The notes under the pieces were generated by a model. That model was not told the origin of the DNA. It did not search any database and was given only the letters and a program-made list of their open reading frames with translations. This document shows positions 1-8,399 of a stretch of 10,948 bases of DNA, piece by piece; positions within the stretch are counted from its first letter, which is position 1; each line of letters starts with the position of its first letter. The stretch spans positions 1 to 10,948 of the forward strand of contig DSBN01000028.1 of assembly GCA_011046055.1 (NCBI GenBank). Reading direction: 5' to 3'. The DNA comes from Sediminispirochaeta sp. GTDB taxonomy: Bacteria; Spirochaetota; Spirochaetia; DSM-16054; Sediminispirochaetaceae. Both the position numbers and the translations under genes were made by a program.

Positions 1-1731
1 GAGTACCGCACACTGCTGCCCCTGGTCAAAAAGTATACTCACTTCTACCTCTTCGGTCTATTAGCCTTGGTCTTGACCGACGCCGGGGAGCTGTATATCC
101 CGCAGCTGGTACGGAGGATCACCAATATCATTACCGGCCCCTCCTTCTCCCTGGAGGCGGTGGGGAGGCTGGTACTGATGATGGTCGGGGTCGCGCTGTT
201 GGTGGCATTTTTCCGCTTCGGTTGGCGCTACTTCATCCACGGGGCCAGCCGGAGGATAGAGCGGGATCTGAGGGAGCAGGTTTTCAATCACCTGCTGAGT
301 CTGAGTAATCGATTTTACCAAAAAATGCGCACCGGCGATATCATGGCCCGCTCCTCCAACGACATGCGGGCCATTCGGATGGCTTCGGGTATGGCGCTGG
401 TGGCCTTTATCGACGGCTTTTTTCTCTCCATGGCGATCCTGGCGATACTTTTCTCCCAGTTTCCCAAACTGGCGCTGATCACCATCATCCCGCTGCCCTT
501 TATCACTCTGATCGTGCTGGCCGGGGGAAAGGTAATCGGCCGACGGTTCAAGTTGGTGCAGGAGGGTTTTTCTCGGCTGAGCGAGCATGTACAGGAGACG
601 ATCAGCGGCATCAGGGTGGTGAAGTCCTTCGTCCGCGAGTCCTGGGTCGAGGATATTTTCCGGGAAAAAAACAACGACAACCTCAGCCGGAACATGCAGC
701 TGGTGCGGATATGGGGGCTCTTTTTTCCGCTGATCACCTTTATCTCCGGGCTTTCGCTGCTGTTTCTGCTCTATTTCGGAGGTGAGGCGGTGATTCTCGG
801 GGATTTCACCCCCGGGGACTTTATGGCTTTCATGAGCTACCTGACCATGCTTCGATGGCCGGTGATGGGGATGGGCTTTACCATAAACATGCTGCAGCGA
901 GGAGCCGCCTCGTTGGAGAGGATCAACGAGATACTCAACGAGAGGCCGGATATCACCTCGCCGCCGAATGCGATCGACGATCCTCCTACCGGAGATCTGG
1001 AATTGCGGGATATGAGCTTCTCCTACCAGCCGGAGGAGAAGCCCATCCTCAGCGGGATATCTTTCACGTTGCCCCGTGGCCAGACCCTCGGCGTGCTCGG
1101 GCGTACCGGGTCGGGCAAGACCACCCTGGTCAAGCTGCTGCCAAGGCTGTTGGATCCGCCGCCGGGGACGGTTTTCATCGGGGGGAGGGATGTGCGGGAG
1201 TACCGTCTGCCCACACTGCGCGGCTCTATCGGGATCGTGCCCCAGGACAGCTTCCTCTTCTCGGCGACCATAAAGGATAATCTGGCCTTCGGTGATCCCG
1301 ATGCGGAGGATGAGAGGATTCTACGGGCCGCCGAGGTCTCCACGATCAGTCGGGAGTTGAGCACCTTTCCCCACGGCTGGCAGACCGAGGTCGGGGAACG
1401 GGGGCTGACTCTGTCGGGGGGACAGAAGCAGCGGGTGGCCATCAGCCGGGCGATGCTCATCGACCCGGAGCTGCTGATCTTCGATGACGCCCTGGCTTCC
1501 GTCGACGCGGAGACGGAGGAGTCTATTCTGTCGGCCTTTCTTGAGACACGAAAGGAGCGGACCAATATTCTAGTGGCCCACCGGGTGTCGACCCTCAAGC
1601 ACGCCGACCATATCATTGTCCTTGACGAGGGAAAAATCGTCCAGCAGGGCAGCCATGAACAGCTGGTCGATGAGCCTGGTCTCTACCGCGATATCTACCG
1701 TTTGCAGCTTTTGAGCGGAGGAGATCTGTAG
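1..1731 (+). CDS. ABC exporter half-transporter, subunit with degenerate ATP site (5' partial)
   Basis: The reading frame is open from the first base and has 576 codons before the TAG at 1729-1731, so the true start lies just upstream. The TTG at 67 falls inside the first membrane helix and is not the start. Counting codons from base 1, about 1-310 form a six-helix ABC exporter membrane domain and about 330-576 the nucleotide-binding domain. Visible motifs are Walker A GRTGSGKTT (367-375), a Q-loop in IVPQD, the canonical signature LSGGQ (471-475), Walker B LLIFDD (D495, D496) and the H-loop His527. The usual catalytic Glu after Walker B is Asp496. That is characteristic of the degenerate-site partner in heterodimeric exporters such as TM287/TM288, BmrC/BmrD and the MdlA/MdlB type. 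The protein should pair in the inner membrane with the product of the overlapping downstream gene. Drugs or lipids are likely cargo, but the substrate cannot be read from the sequence. Confidence 0.95.
   Translation, partial: EYRTLLPLVKKYTHFYLFGLLALVLTDAGELYIPQLVRRITNIITGPSFSLEAVGRLVLMMVGVALLVAFFRFGWRYFIHGASRRIERDLREQVFNHLLSLSNRFYQKMRTGDIMARSSNDMRAIRMASGMALVAFIDGFFLSMAILAILFSQFPKLALITIIPLPFITLIVLAGGKVIGRRFKLVQEGFSRLSEHVQETISGIRVVKSFVRESWVEDIFREKNNDNLSRNMQLVRIWGLFFPLITFISGLSLLFLLYFGGEAVILGDFTPGDFMAFMSYLTMLRWPVMGMGFTINMLQRGAASLERINEILNERPDITSPPNAIDDPPTGDLELRDMSFSYQPEEKPILSGISFTLPRGQTLGVLGRTGSGKTTLVKLLPRLLDPPPGTVFIGGRDVREYRLPTLRGSIGIVPQDSFLFSATIKDNLAFGDPDAEDERILRAAEVSTISRELSTFPHGWQTEVGERGLTLSGGQKQRVAISRAMLIDPELLIFDDALASVDAETEESILSAFLETRKERTNILVAHRVSTLKHADHIIVLDEGKIVQQGSHEQLVDEPGLYRDIYRLQLLSGGDL
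1717..1723 (+). promoter_or_regulatory. Ribosome binding site for the second ABC gene
   Basis: GGAGGAG lies inside the last codons of the first ABC gene, seven bases before the GTG at 1731. This strong Shine-Dalgarno sequence decides the GTG start and places the two genes in a one-base stop/start overlap (TAGTG), an arrangement expected to couple their translation and give equal amounts of the two subunits. Confidence 0.8.
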
Positions 1732-3812
1732 TGGAACAGGAGAAGATCATCAAGGGCTACGACCCAGTCATAATGCGCCGGCTCATGGCCTTCACCAAGC
1801 CCTACAAGGTCCCGGCTATCCTGGCCATCTTCGCCCTGCTGCTGGCAACGGTGGCCGAGCTGGCCACCCCAGTGGTCTTGCAAAGGACCATTGACACCTA
1901 CGTGATGGCGCGTAACTACCGATTCACCGAGACGACGCGGACTCGGGAGCTGCTGCGGGAGTACGGTATGCTGGAGGATGCTCGCAGCATTGGAGGCTAC
2001 CTCTACCTACCGGAGACGGAGATAGAGAAGATTCGCGCGGAGGAAAAGGACCGGCTCATCGAAGACGGCCTTTTCCAAAGGCAGAGCTGGTACCTAAGCA
2101 CCTATGACCCGGAAAAACACGGGGAGCTGCTCGGGGAGTACCCGAGGATGATGAGCTTGGTCGATGGACACCTGCTGATGCTCCATAGCGATCTGGCAGA
2201 GTTCACCGCCCAGGAGAAGGCCTTGATTCGCACCCAGGACGTAGAGGGTATCGGGCGTAGCACCATGGTCTATTTTCTCCTGCTGGCGGCGACCCTGGTC
2301 TTCATGTTCTTCCAGGTCTATCTGATCGCCTACACCGGACAGGAGGTGATGAGGGATATCCGAGAGAAGCTCTTCGGTCACACGATCAGACAGTCCCTCA
2401 ACTTTTTGGGTCGGACCCCGGTGGGAACTCTGGTGACTCGGATCACCAACGACGTAGAGACGATCAACGAGTTTTTTACCTCCGTGGCGACCTCGATTTT
2501 GCGGGACTTCAGCTTGATGGCGGGGGTGGTGGTTACCCTTTTTATCCTGGATGTTCGACTGGCCTCTATTACGCTGCTGACCCTGCCGCCGGTGCTGATC
2601 ATGACCTTCTTCTTTCGAACCCGAGCCCGAGACGCCTACCGCCGGGTGCGGCTGTGGGTCTCCCGGGTCAACGCCTTTCTCTCGGAACACATCTCCGGGA
2701 TGGAGATCGTGCAGATTTTCGGGCGGGAACGGCGGAGCGCCGCGGAGTTTAGAGAAAAAAACGAGGAGCTGCTCAAGTCCAACCTGTCGGAGATGATGGT
2801 CTTCGCCGTATTTCGTCCGCTGATCAACCTCTTCACCAGTATCTCTATCGGTACAATACTGTATTTCGGCGCTACTATGCTGCTGGAGACCTCAATCTCC
2901 TTGGGGATCCTGATCGCCTACGTCAACCTGATTCACAAGTTCTACCAGCCGGTGATGGACTTCACAGAAAAGTTTACCATCATGCAGTCGGCCATGGCCG
3001 GGGGAGAGCGGATCTTCAACCTGATCGACACGGAGGATAGGATCGCCGATTCAGGGTCTCGTGCTCTACCGCAGCCCCTGCGGGGAGAGATCGAGTTCGA
3101 CCGGGTGGATTTTTCTTACAAAGAAGACGAGCCGGTACTGAAACGTTTGAGTTTTCGGATCAAACCCGGGGAAACGGTGGCTATAGTGGGTTACACCGGC
3201 GCCGGTAAGACCACCCTGGCCAACCTTCTGGCTCGAATGTGGGACATCCAGGGGGGGAGTATCCGCATCGACGGGGTCGACATCAGAGACGTACCCTTGC
3301 AGGAACTCCGACGGGCGGTACAGCCGGTGCAGCAGGAGGTCTTTATGTTCGCCGGGACGGTGGCCGACAATATTCGCCTGGGCTCGGATATAAGCGACGA
3401 AACACTGCGCCGGGCGGCGGAGACGGTGCAAGCCTCGCGATTTATCGAACGACTGCCCCAGGGTTACGATACCCTGCTGACCGAGCAGGGGGCGAACCTC
3501 TCCACCGGTCAACGACAGCTCCTGGCTTTCAGCCGGGTACTGGCCCACGACCCGCGGATCCTCATACTCGACGAGGCCACCGGCAGCATCGATACCGAGA
3601 CCGAGCAGCTGATCCAGGCGGCTATCGAGAAGCTCATGTACGGACGGACGGCGATCGTCATCGCCCACCGCCTGTCGACCATCAGAAACGCCGACCGGAT
3701 ACTGGTCCTCAATGAGGGACGACTGGTCGAAGAGGGCAGCCACGAGCAGCTGATGAGGAAGGACGGGCTCTACGCCACCCTCTCGCGGCTGCAGTACCAG
3801 CAACAGGCCTGA
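1731..3812 (+). CDS. ABC exporter half-transporter, catalytic-site subunit with large TM1-TM2 insertion
   Basis: This 693-residue protein has a membrane domain in residues 1 to about 430 and an ATP-binding domain in about 450-693. Visible motifs are Walker A GYTGAGKTT (487-495), Q-loop QQEVF (534-538), signature LSTGQ (590-594), Walker B LILDE with catalytic Glu615, and H-loop His646. It has a consensus Walker B but a non-consensus signature (Thr for the first Gly), the mirror image of its partner. The assembled dimer should therefore have one competent ATP site (this Walker A/B with the partner's LSGGQ) and one degenerate site, as in TM288, BmrD and MdlB-type subunits. It is about 100 residues longer than a usual half-transporter of near 590. 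The excess lies between helix 1 (about 27-50) and helix 2 (about 177-200) as a charged, mostly soluble segment of about 120 residues. Helix 1-helix 2 loops face outside, so the insert is probably periplasmic. The GTG start is set by GGAGGAG. Substrate unknown. Confidence 0.95.
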   Translation: MEQEKIIKGYDPVIMRRLMAFTKPYKVPAILAIFALLLATVAELATPVVLQRTIDTYVMARNYRFTETTRTRELLREYGMLEDARSIGGYLYLPETEIEKIRAEEKDRLIEDGLFQRQSWYLSTYDPEKHGELLGEYPRMMSLVDGHLLMLHSDLAEFTAQEKALIRTQDVEGIGRSTMVYFLLLAATLVFMFFQVYLIAYTGQEVMRDIREKLFGHTIRQSLNFLGRTPVGTLVTRITNDVETINEFFTSVATSILRDFSLMAGVVVTLFILDVRLASITLLTLPPVLIMTFFFRTRARDAYRRVRLWVSRVNAFLSEHISGMEIVQIFGRERRSAAEFREKNEELLKSNLSEMMVFAVFRPLINLFTSISIGTILYFGATMLLETSISLGILIAYVNLIHKFYQPVMDFTEKFTIMQSAMAGGERIFNLIDTEDRIADSGSRALPQPLRGEIEFDRVDFSYKEDEPVLKRLSFRIKPGETVAIVGYTGAGKTTLANLLARMWDIQGGSIRIDGVDIRDVPLQELRRAVQPVQQEVFMFAGTVADNIRLGSDISDETLRRAAETVQASRFIERLPQGYDTLLTEQGANLSTGQRQLLAFSRVLAHDPRILILDEATGSIDTETEQLIQAAIEKLMYGRTAIVIAHRLSTIRNADRILVLNEGRLVEEGSHEQLMRKDGLYATLSRLQYQQQA

Positions 3813-3852
3813 GCGGCGTCGCGGGATAGGGACGGCTTCCATCCAGCTTCGC

Positions 3853-3884
3853 TTGACAAGGGCATCCACAAGGCTTAGTAATAT
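3853..3884 (+). promoter_or_regulatory. Probable sigma-70 promoter for lplA
   Basis: A perfect -35 hexamer TTGACA (3853-3858) is followed by an AT-rich stretch offering TAGTAA at a 17-base spacing or TAATAT (3879-3884) at a 20-base spacing. Neither -10 is a strong match, so the exact -10 and start site are uncertain. Transcription would begin a few bases before the lplA ribosome binding site, giving a very short leader. It lies in the 96-base gap after the ABC pair, where I see no terminator hairpin. Confidence 0.5.
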
Positions 3885-3908
3885 AGACAGCGGGGAAGGA
3901 GTTTTTTT

Positions 3909-4913
3909 ATGTCATCGATCAGAGTTTTGATTTCCGACACCCATGACCCTTGGTTCAACCTGGCCACGGAGGACTACATTTTTCGCGAAATGGACACGGA
4001 CCACCATATCCTCTTCCTGTGGCGGAACGTCGACACGGTGGTCATCGGACGCTATCAGAACCCCTGGGCGGAGTGCAACGTTGAAGCGATGGAGAGGGAC
4101 GGGGTCAAGCTCGCCCGTCGGCAGAGCGGCGGCGGGGCGGTTTTTCAGGACCTGGGAAATACCAACTTCACCTTCATGTCCAGCCGGCGGAACTACAGCA
4201 AGGAACGGAACTTTGACATCATCATCAGGGCTCTGAAACGCTTTGGCATCGACGCCAAAACCTCCGGGCGTAACGATATCCTGGTGGAAGGCAAAAAAAT
4301 ATCCGGCAGCGCCTTCAAGCTCGGCAGCGACCGGGCATTTCACCATGGGACCCTGTTGATCGAAGCCGACCTCAGCAAGGTGGCAAACTACCTCACTCCG
4401 GACAAGAAGAAACTCGAGTCCAAAGGCATTAGCTCGGTCAAATCCAGGGTAGCCAACCTCAGGGACTTCAACGGACAAATAGACCACCAGTCCCTCAGCC
4501 AGGCCTTGATGGAGGAGTTCTTCGAAACCTACGGCGAACGCTGTGAAGCGGAGATGCTCGACCACCAGCAACTGAAAAAAATACCCCATCTGCAGGAGTA
4601 TTTCGATCAACTGCGGGACTGGGATTGGCGTTTCGGCAAGACCCCCGATTTCGCGCACCATATGACCGAGAGGTTTTCCTGGGGGCGGATGGAGCTCTTC
4701 CTCGACACCAAGGGCGGCAGGATTCGGGATGTGAAAATCTACTCCGATAGTTTGCTGCTGGAGCTGGTGGAGCAGGTCGGCCGAGATTTGAAAGGCCGCT
4801 CCTACACCGGCGAGGATGTACTGCAGGCGCTGGAGGGCACCAGAGAGAGCCTGCCCCACCTGGATGATCAGATCCTCGAGTTCAGCAGCTGGCTGAAATC
4901 ACAGATCCCCTGA
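3909..4913 (+). CDS. lplA: Lipoate-protein ligase A
   Basis: This 334-residue protein (E. coli LplA is close to 338) activates free lipoate with ATP to lipoyl-AMP and transfers it to the lysine of lipoyl domains, such as 2-oxoacid dehydrogenase E2 subunits and GcvH, in the cytoplasm. The lipoate-binding signature RRQSGGGAVF is at residues 70-79, followed by the DLGNTNFTF strand (81-89). GRNDI (120-124) precedes KKISGSAF (129-136), whose Lys130 matches the catalytic lysine of the family, and HHGTLL follows at 145-150. Residues from about 230 onward (WRFGKTPDF, a conserved Phe-x-x-Gly region) form the C-terminal accessory domain of bacterial ligases, so this is the full two-domain form, not the short LplJ or LipB type. 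The ATG start has AAGGAG (3896-3901) upstream, separated by seven T residues. No lipA or lipoyl-acceptor gene lies beside it, which suggests a salvage role. Its own promoter is probable. Confidence 0.95.
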   Translation: MSSIRVLISDTHDPWFNLATEDYIFREMDTDHHILFLWRNVDTVVIGRYQNPWAECNVEAMERDGVKLARRQSGGGAVFQDLGNTNFTFMSSRRNYSKERNFDIIIRALKRFGIDAKTSGRNDILVEGKKISGSAFKLGSDRAFHHGTLLIEADLSKVANYLTPDKKKLESKGISSVKSRVANLRDFNGQIDHQSLSQALMEEFFETYGERCEAEMLDHQQLKKIPHLQEYFDQLRDWDWRFGKTPDFAHHMTERFSWGRMELFLDTKGGRIRDVKIYSDSLLLELVEQVGRDLKGRSYTGEDVLQALEGTRESLPHLDDQILEFSSWLKSQIP

Positions 4914-4958
4914 TCGCCTCGATACCAAAATGGTCCCGACGGCCAAAGAGAGAGTGCA

Positions 4959-6710
4959 ATGATGAACAGAACCGTAGTTACAACGGCTATTATTCTTATT
5001 TTTTTTCTGATAGGTTCAGCGGCGGCCTTCGCCTTTCCCCAGCAGGAGCTGCACCGGGATGAGACGGCTCCGCCGATGATAGAAGAACCGTCGGAAAAGC
5101 CCCCCGCCGCCCCGGAGCAAGAGGAGCGGCAGGGCGATCAAGGCGAGGGTTCCTCCGAGGGAAAGACCGAGGATGAGTCCGACGAGAGGAGGGACGGAGA
5201 CGAGGATAAAAGCGTGTTCACCTACAGCATCAGCTCTTCCAGCTTGAGCTTCGATCCCCTGCACACCTTCACTTCCACCGAGGCCCAGATATACACCGCC
5301 CTGTTCGAAGGTCTGGTCAGCTATCATCCCTTCACCTTGGAGCCTCTGCCGGGGATCGCCGAACGTTGGGAGGTCTCCGAGGACGGCGAAACCTACACCT
5401 TTCATTTGCGGGAGAACGCGGTCTACTCCAACGGCGACCCCATTCTGGCCGAGCACGTACGGGATTCGTGGCTGGCGCTGCTTCACCCCGAGGATGGGGG
5501 AGAGTACGCCTCCAGTGTGGATATGATAAAAAACGCCAGAGCCTATCGCAACGGACTCGTCGAGGACCCCGAAAAGGTGGGGATCGTCGTCGAAGAAGAT
5601 CGGCGGCTTCGAGTCGAACTTGAGCATCCGGCCTCTCATTTTCTCAAGGTGCTGTGCCACCACAGTTTCGCTCCCCTCCACCCGAAGATGCTGGAGAGAA
5701 TACCTGCCGACGACCCGAGTAAGCTCATCGGCAATGGTCCTTTTTTTATCAGCCGGGTCGAGGATGGGACGGTGATCTTAGAAAAAAATGAGCTCTACTG
5801 GGACAAAAACCGAGTCGCCCTGGACGAACTACGACTCGAGTATCACCACGATCCCGACGAGACGGCCCGACTTTTCAACAAGGGAGAGGTTCACTGGATC
5901 GACGGCAACGTCAACGTGGATCGATTGGATGATCAAAGCTCGGTGGTGGTCAATCCGCTGTTTTCTACGGGCTACCTCTTTTTTTCCGCCCAACGCGAGG
6001 TTCTGTCGGATCCGGGGGTACGGCGAGGCTTGGCCCTCCTGTTTCCCTGGGCGGAGATACGGTCGACGCGGTACATGTACCTGCCCACGGACTCGCTGGT
6101 TCCGCAAATCGATCAATACCCGCCGGTTGACGGTATCGCGGAACAAAACGTGGAGCGGGCCCTGGAGCTGCTCGAAGAGCTCGGCTATCCCCGGGGCGAA
6201 GGGCTGGGGAGACTTCGGCTGGTGCTCCCGGAAGGGCAGGAGGCGCTGCGGATTGGGGAGCTGATCCACCGCACAGTGGAAGAGCATCTGGAAATTGGGG
6301 TTTCTATCCGGCAAGAGCCCTTCGACGAGTACTACGCCGTGCTTCAACAGGGCGACTTCGACATGGGGATGCTGACGTGGATCGGCGACTACGCCGACCC
6401 GCTGACCTTCCTGGGAATGTGGACCAGCGATAGCAGTCTCAACCTCTCGCAATTCCGGGATCAAGCCTACGACGAGCTCATAGACAGCTCGATGCGGCAG
6501 GAGGGAAGCGAGAGGTACGAGACTCTGGCCGAGGCGGAGAAACATCTGCTGCACGGGGCGGTGGTGCTGCCCCTGAAACACTCACCGGCCTTCAACATCA
6601 TCGACCTGCGAAACATAGAGGGGTGGTTTCCCAACCCCTTGGACATCCATCCCTTCAAATTTATCGGTTTCTCCCGGATCAGCATCCCCGACGGGGTGGC
6701 CTTGATCTAA
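4959..6710 (+). CDS. Family-5 extracellular solute-binding protein (OppA-like), orphan, with acidic linker
   Basis: This 583-residue exported protein begins with a signal peptide: a basic start, a hydrophobic core at about residues 6-23, and AAAFA before a likely signal peptidase I site after Ala25. There is no Cys lipobox, so it is probably not a lipoprotein, unlike many OppA homologues. Residues 27-84 are a Glu/Asp/Pro/Gly-rich, probably disordered linker. The family-5 binding domain follows (about 85-583), with recognisable stretches such as YTALFEGLVSY (112-122), PGIAERWEVSEDGETYTFHL and YSNGDPI near 155-162. The C-terminal lobe has the typical AEKHLL region and Pro-rich end. The family captures oligopeptides, nickel or related solutes for an ABC importer. 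No permease or ATPase gene is adjacent, so the partner is elsewhere and the ligand cannot be assigned. Two ATG codons stand in tandem at 4959 and 4962, with only a weak AAAGAGAGAG upstream. The 45-base gap after lplA, with no obvious promoter, is compatible with cotranscription. Confidence 0.88.
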   Translation: MMNRTVVTTAIILIFFLIGSAAAFAFPQQELHRDETAPPMIEEPSEKPPAAPEQEERQGDQGEGSSEGKTEDESDERRDGDEDKSVFTYSISSSSLSFDPLHTFTSTEAQIYTALFEGLVSYHPFTLEPLPGIAERWEVSEDGETYTFHLRENAVYSNGDPILAEHVRDSWLALLHPEDGGEYASSVDMIKNARAYRNGLVEDPEKVGIVVEEDRRLRVELEHPASHFLKVLCHHSFAPLHPKMLERIPADDPSKLIGNGPFFISRVEDGTVILEKNELYWDKNRVALDELRLEYHHDPDETARLFNKGEVHWIDGNVNVDRLDDQSSVVVNPLFSTGYLFFSAQREVLSDPGVRRGLALLFPWAEIRSTRYMYLPTDSLVPQIDQYPPVDGIAEQNVERALELLEELGYPRGEGLGRLRLVLPEGQEALRIGELIHRTVEEHLEIGVSIRQEPFDEYYAVLQQGDFDMGMLTWIGDYADPLTFLGMWTSDSSLNLSQFRDQAYDELIDSSMRQEGSERYETLAEAEKHLLHGAVVLPLKHSPAFNIIDLRNIEGWFPNPLDIHPFKFIGFSRISIPDGVALI

Positions 6711-6740
6711 TAGCTGAACCGGTTCCGGCCTCATCCCCGC

Positions 6741-8339
6741 TCACTTCTCGGCCTGCGGGGCGCCGGGGTCGATCGGGGCGGCTAAGCGTCCGTAGAGGGA
6801 GGAAAGTTCTCGCAATCTCTCGGCGACCTGACTGTTGAAGGCCTCCCGGCGGACGCGCCAGGACCAGTTGCCCCCGACGGTGGCGGGGGTGTTCATCCGC
6901 GCCTCTGCTCCCAGGTCCAGCACATCCTGCAGGGGAACGATCGCGTAGGCGGCCACCGACATAAATAGCACCCTGATCAGCGACCACACCGCCGACTCTT
7001 CCGACGAATCGGTCCGTCCGAGATAGGCGTCCACCAATCCGCGAAGCCCCTGATCCAGGGAGTCGTACCAGGAACGGCTGGTGTCGTTGTCGTGGGTGCC
7101 GGTGTAGGCTACGCAGGCGGATTCGTAGTTGTGGGGCAGAAAGGGGTTGGCGCTGTTGAGCCGTCCCAGAGCCGTTTCCCGCGCCGGCTCGAAGGCGAAC
7201 TGCAGCACCTTCATCCCCGGCAGGGCGAAGTCCCTGCGCAGGGCCAGCACCTCCGGGGTGATGACCCCCAGATCCTCCGCCACTACCGGCAGTTCTCCCA
7301 GCTCATCTTGGAGGGCGCGGAAGAGCTCCCGCCCCGGTGATTTGACCCACTTCCCGTTGATCGCCGTTTTTTCCCGAGCGGGAATCTCCCAGCAGGCTTC
7401 GAAGCCTCGAAAGTGGTCGATCCTGACGATGTCGCAGTATTCCAGAGCCTTTTTGACCCGCGCCTTCCACCAGCTGAAGTCTTGTTTTCGATGTTCCGGC
7501 CACCGATACAGGGGGTTGCCCCAGCGCTGGCCCTCGGCGCTGAAGTAGTCCGGTGGTACTCCGGCGACCTTCTGGGGCTTCAGGTTTTTATCCAGTTGAA
7601 AAAGCTCCGGCCAGGACCAGACATCGGCGCTGTCGCCGGCGACAAATATCGGCATATCGCCGAATATCTCGACACCCCGCTCGGCGGCGTACGTTCGCAG
7701 CCGGCTCCACTGGCGTTGGAAGAAAAACTGCATCACTTTCTCCGTTTCTATCTCCGCCGACCAATCTTCTCGTCGACGCGCCAATTCGGAGGGGTCCTTG
7801 GTCGCCAGAGCTCGGGGCCAGTAGCTGTACCAGAGGGAGCTCCGTGCGCCCTCTCGAGAGGCCTGCTGGTCGTAAAAAGCTTTTGCAGTGACAAAGAAGG
7901 CGTAGTCCTCGAGCCACCTTTTTTCTTTATTGCAGAACTCGTCGTATTCGGAACGCTGCTGCCCGTCAGCCTCCTCGAGAAAAATCTCCGCCGCCCGCCG
8001 CAGAAGCGGCATTTTCCAGCGCTGTACCTCAGGGTAGACTACCCGATCCAAGGGGAAATCCGGCCGTTCCCCTATTTCCCCCTCCAGAGAAGGCAGCTCC
8101 CGACGGAGCAGCTCCAAGGAGATCAGCAGCGGGTTCCCCGCAAAGGAGGAGAGCCCGGTGTAGGGGGAGTTCCCGTAGGCGGTGGGAACTAGGGGCAGTA
8201 CCTGCCAGACCCCTACTCCCGCTTGGTGTAGAAAATCCAAAAACCGGTAGGCCGTCGGACCCAGGTCCCCGATACCGTCGTCGGCGGGCAGGGAGGTGGG
8301 ATGGAGCAGGATGCCTGCTTTTCTTTGATTCTGGTGCAT
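6741..8339 (-). CDS. malQ: 4-alpha-glucanotransferase (amylomaltase, GH77)
   Basis: This 532-residue cytoplasmic enzyme transfers alpha-1,4-glucan segments between maltodextrins, releasing glucose, in maltose or glycogen metabolism. The N-terminus has the GH77 hallmarks GILLHPTSLP (9-18) and GIGDLG (22-27), then the YGNSPYTGLSSFAGNP sugar-binding region (55-70). GDMPIFVAGDSADVW (227-241) and VPPDYFSAEGQRWGNPLY (261-278) follow. The catalytic residues are all present: nucleophile Asp308 in RIDHFRG, acid/base Glu355 in AEDLG, and Asp417 in GTHDND. The length fits the short Thermus-type amylomaltase rather than the long E. coli form with extra N-terminal modules. The start codon at 8339 is supported by GAGGAG on the minus strand (8345-8350). 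It converges with the binding-protein gene across only 30 bases and diverges from carD. The probable promoter gives a leader of about 78 bases. No other maltose genes are in the window. Confidence 0.97.
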   Translation of the reverse strand: MHQNQRKAGILLHPTSLPADDGIGDLGPTAYRFLDFLHQAGVGVWQVLPLVPTAYGNSPYTGLSSFAGNPLLISLELLRRELPSLEGEIGERPDFPLDRVVYPEVQRWKMPLLRRAAEIFLEEADGQQRSEYDEFCNKEKRWLEDYAFFVTAKAFYDQQASREGARSSLWYSYWPRALATKDPSELARRREDWSAEIETEKVMQFFFQRQWSRLRTYAAERGVEIFGDMPIFVAGDSADVWSWPELFQLDKNLKPQKVAGVPPDYFSAEGQRWGNPLYRWPEHRKQDFSWWKARVKKALEYCDIVRIDHFRGFEACWEIPAREKTAINGKWVKSPGRELFRALQDELGELPVVAEDLGVITPEVLALRRDFALPGMKVLQFAFEPARETALGRLNSANPFLPHNYESACVAYTGTHDNDTSRSWYDSLDQGLRGLVDAYLGRTDSSEESAVWSLIRVLFMSVAAYAIVPLQDVLDLGAEARMNTPATVGGNWSWRVRREAFNSQVAERLRELSSLYGRLAAPIDPGAPQAEK

Positions 8340-8344
8340 GAAAT

Positions 8345-8350
8345 CTCCTC
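8345..8350 (-). promoter_or_regulatory. Ribosome binding site for malQ
   Basis: On the minus strand GAGGAG stands five bases before the malQ ATG (8337-8339). It confirms the start that keeps the N-terminal GH77 signature at residue 9. Confidence 0.75.
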
Positions 8351-8399
8351 TTTTGGGAACGAAATCTTTATGGTTGCGGGATTTGAACTGTTGTATCCT

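Noticed and set aside
67..69. TTG as the start of the first ABC gene
   Set aside because: The frame is open to base 1, and the upstream codons encode the beginning of the first membrane helix, so the gene is cut by the window edge.
3066..3869. Long minus-strand open frame of 267 codons opposite the second ABC gene
   Set aside because: It lies antisense to a clear ATP-binding domain and its protein is low-quality Gln/Arg/Pro-rich sequence without a recognisable domain. It is a by-product of GC-rich codon use.
3912..4859. Minus-strand open frame of 315 codons opposite lplA
   Set aside because: It is entirely antisense to a full-length, well-conserved lplA and has no recognisable motif or ribosome binding site.
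4999..5006. Run of eight T residues in the signal-peptide codons of the binding protein
   Set aside because: It encodes ordinary hydrophobic residues (Ile-Phe-Phe) of the signal peptide. Phase variation is possible in principle, but nothing else supports it.
6716..6725. Perfect palindrome GAACCGGTTC between the convergent genes
   Set aside because: It has no loop and no T-run on either side, so it is not an intrinsic terminator. A 10-base palindrome alone does not support an operator call.
7413..8192. Plus-strand open frame of 259 codons opposite malQ
   Set aside because: It is antisense to conserved GH77 blocks including the catalytic region and has no family resemblance.
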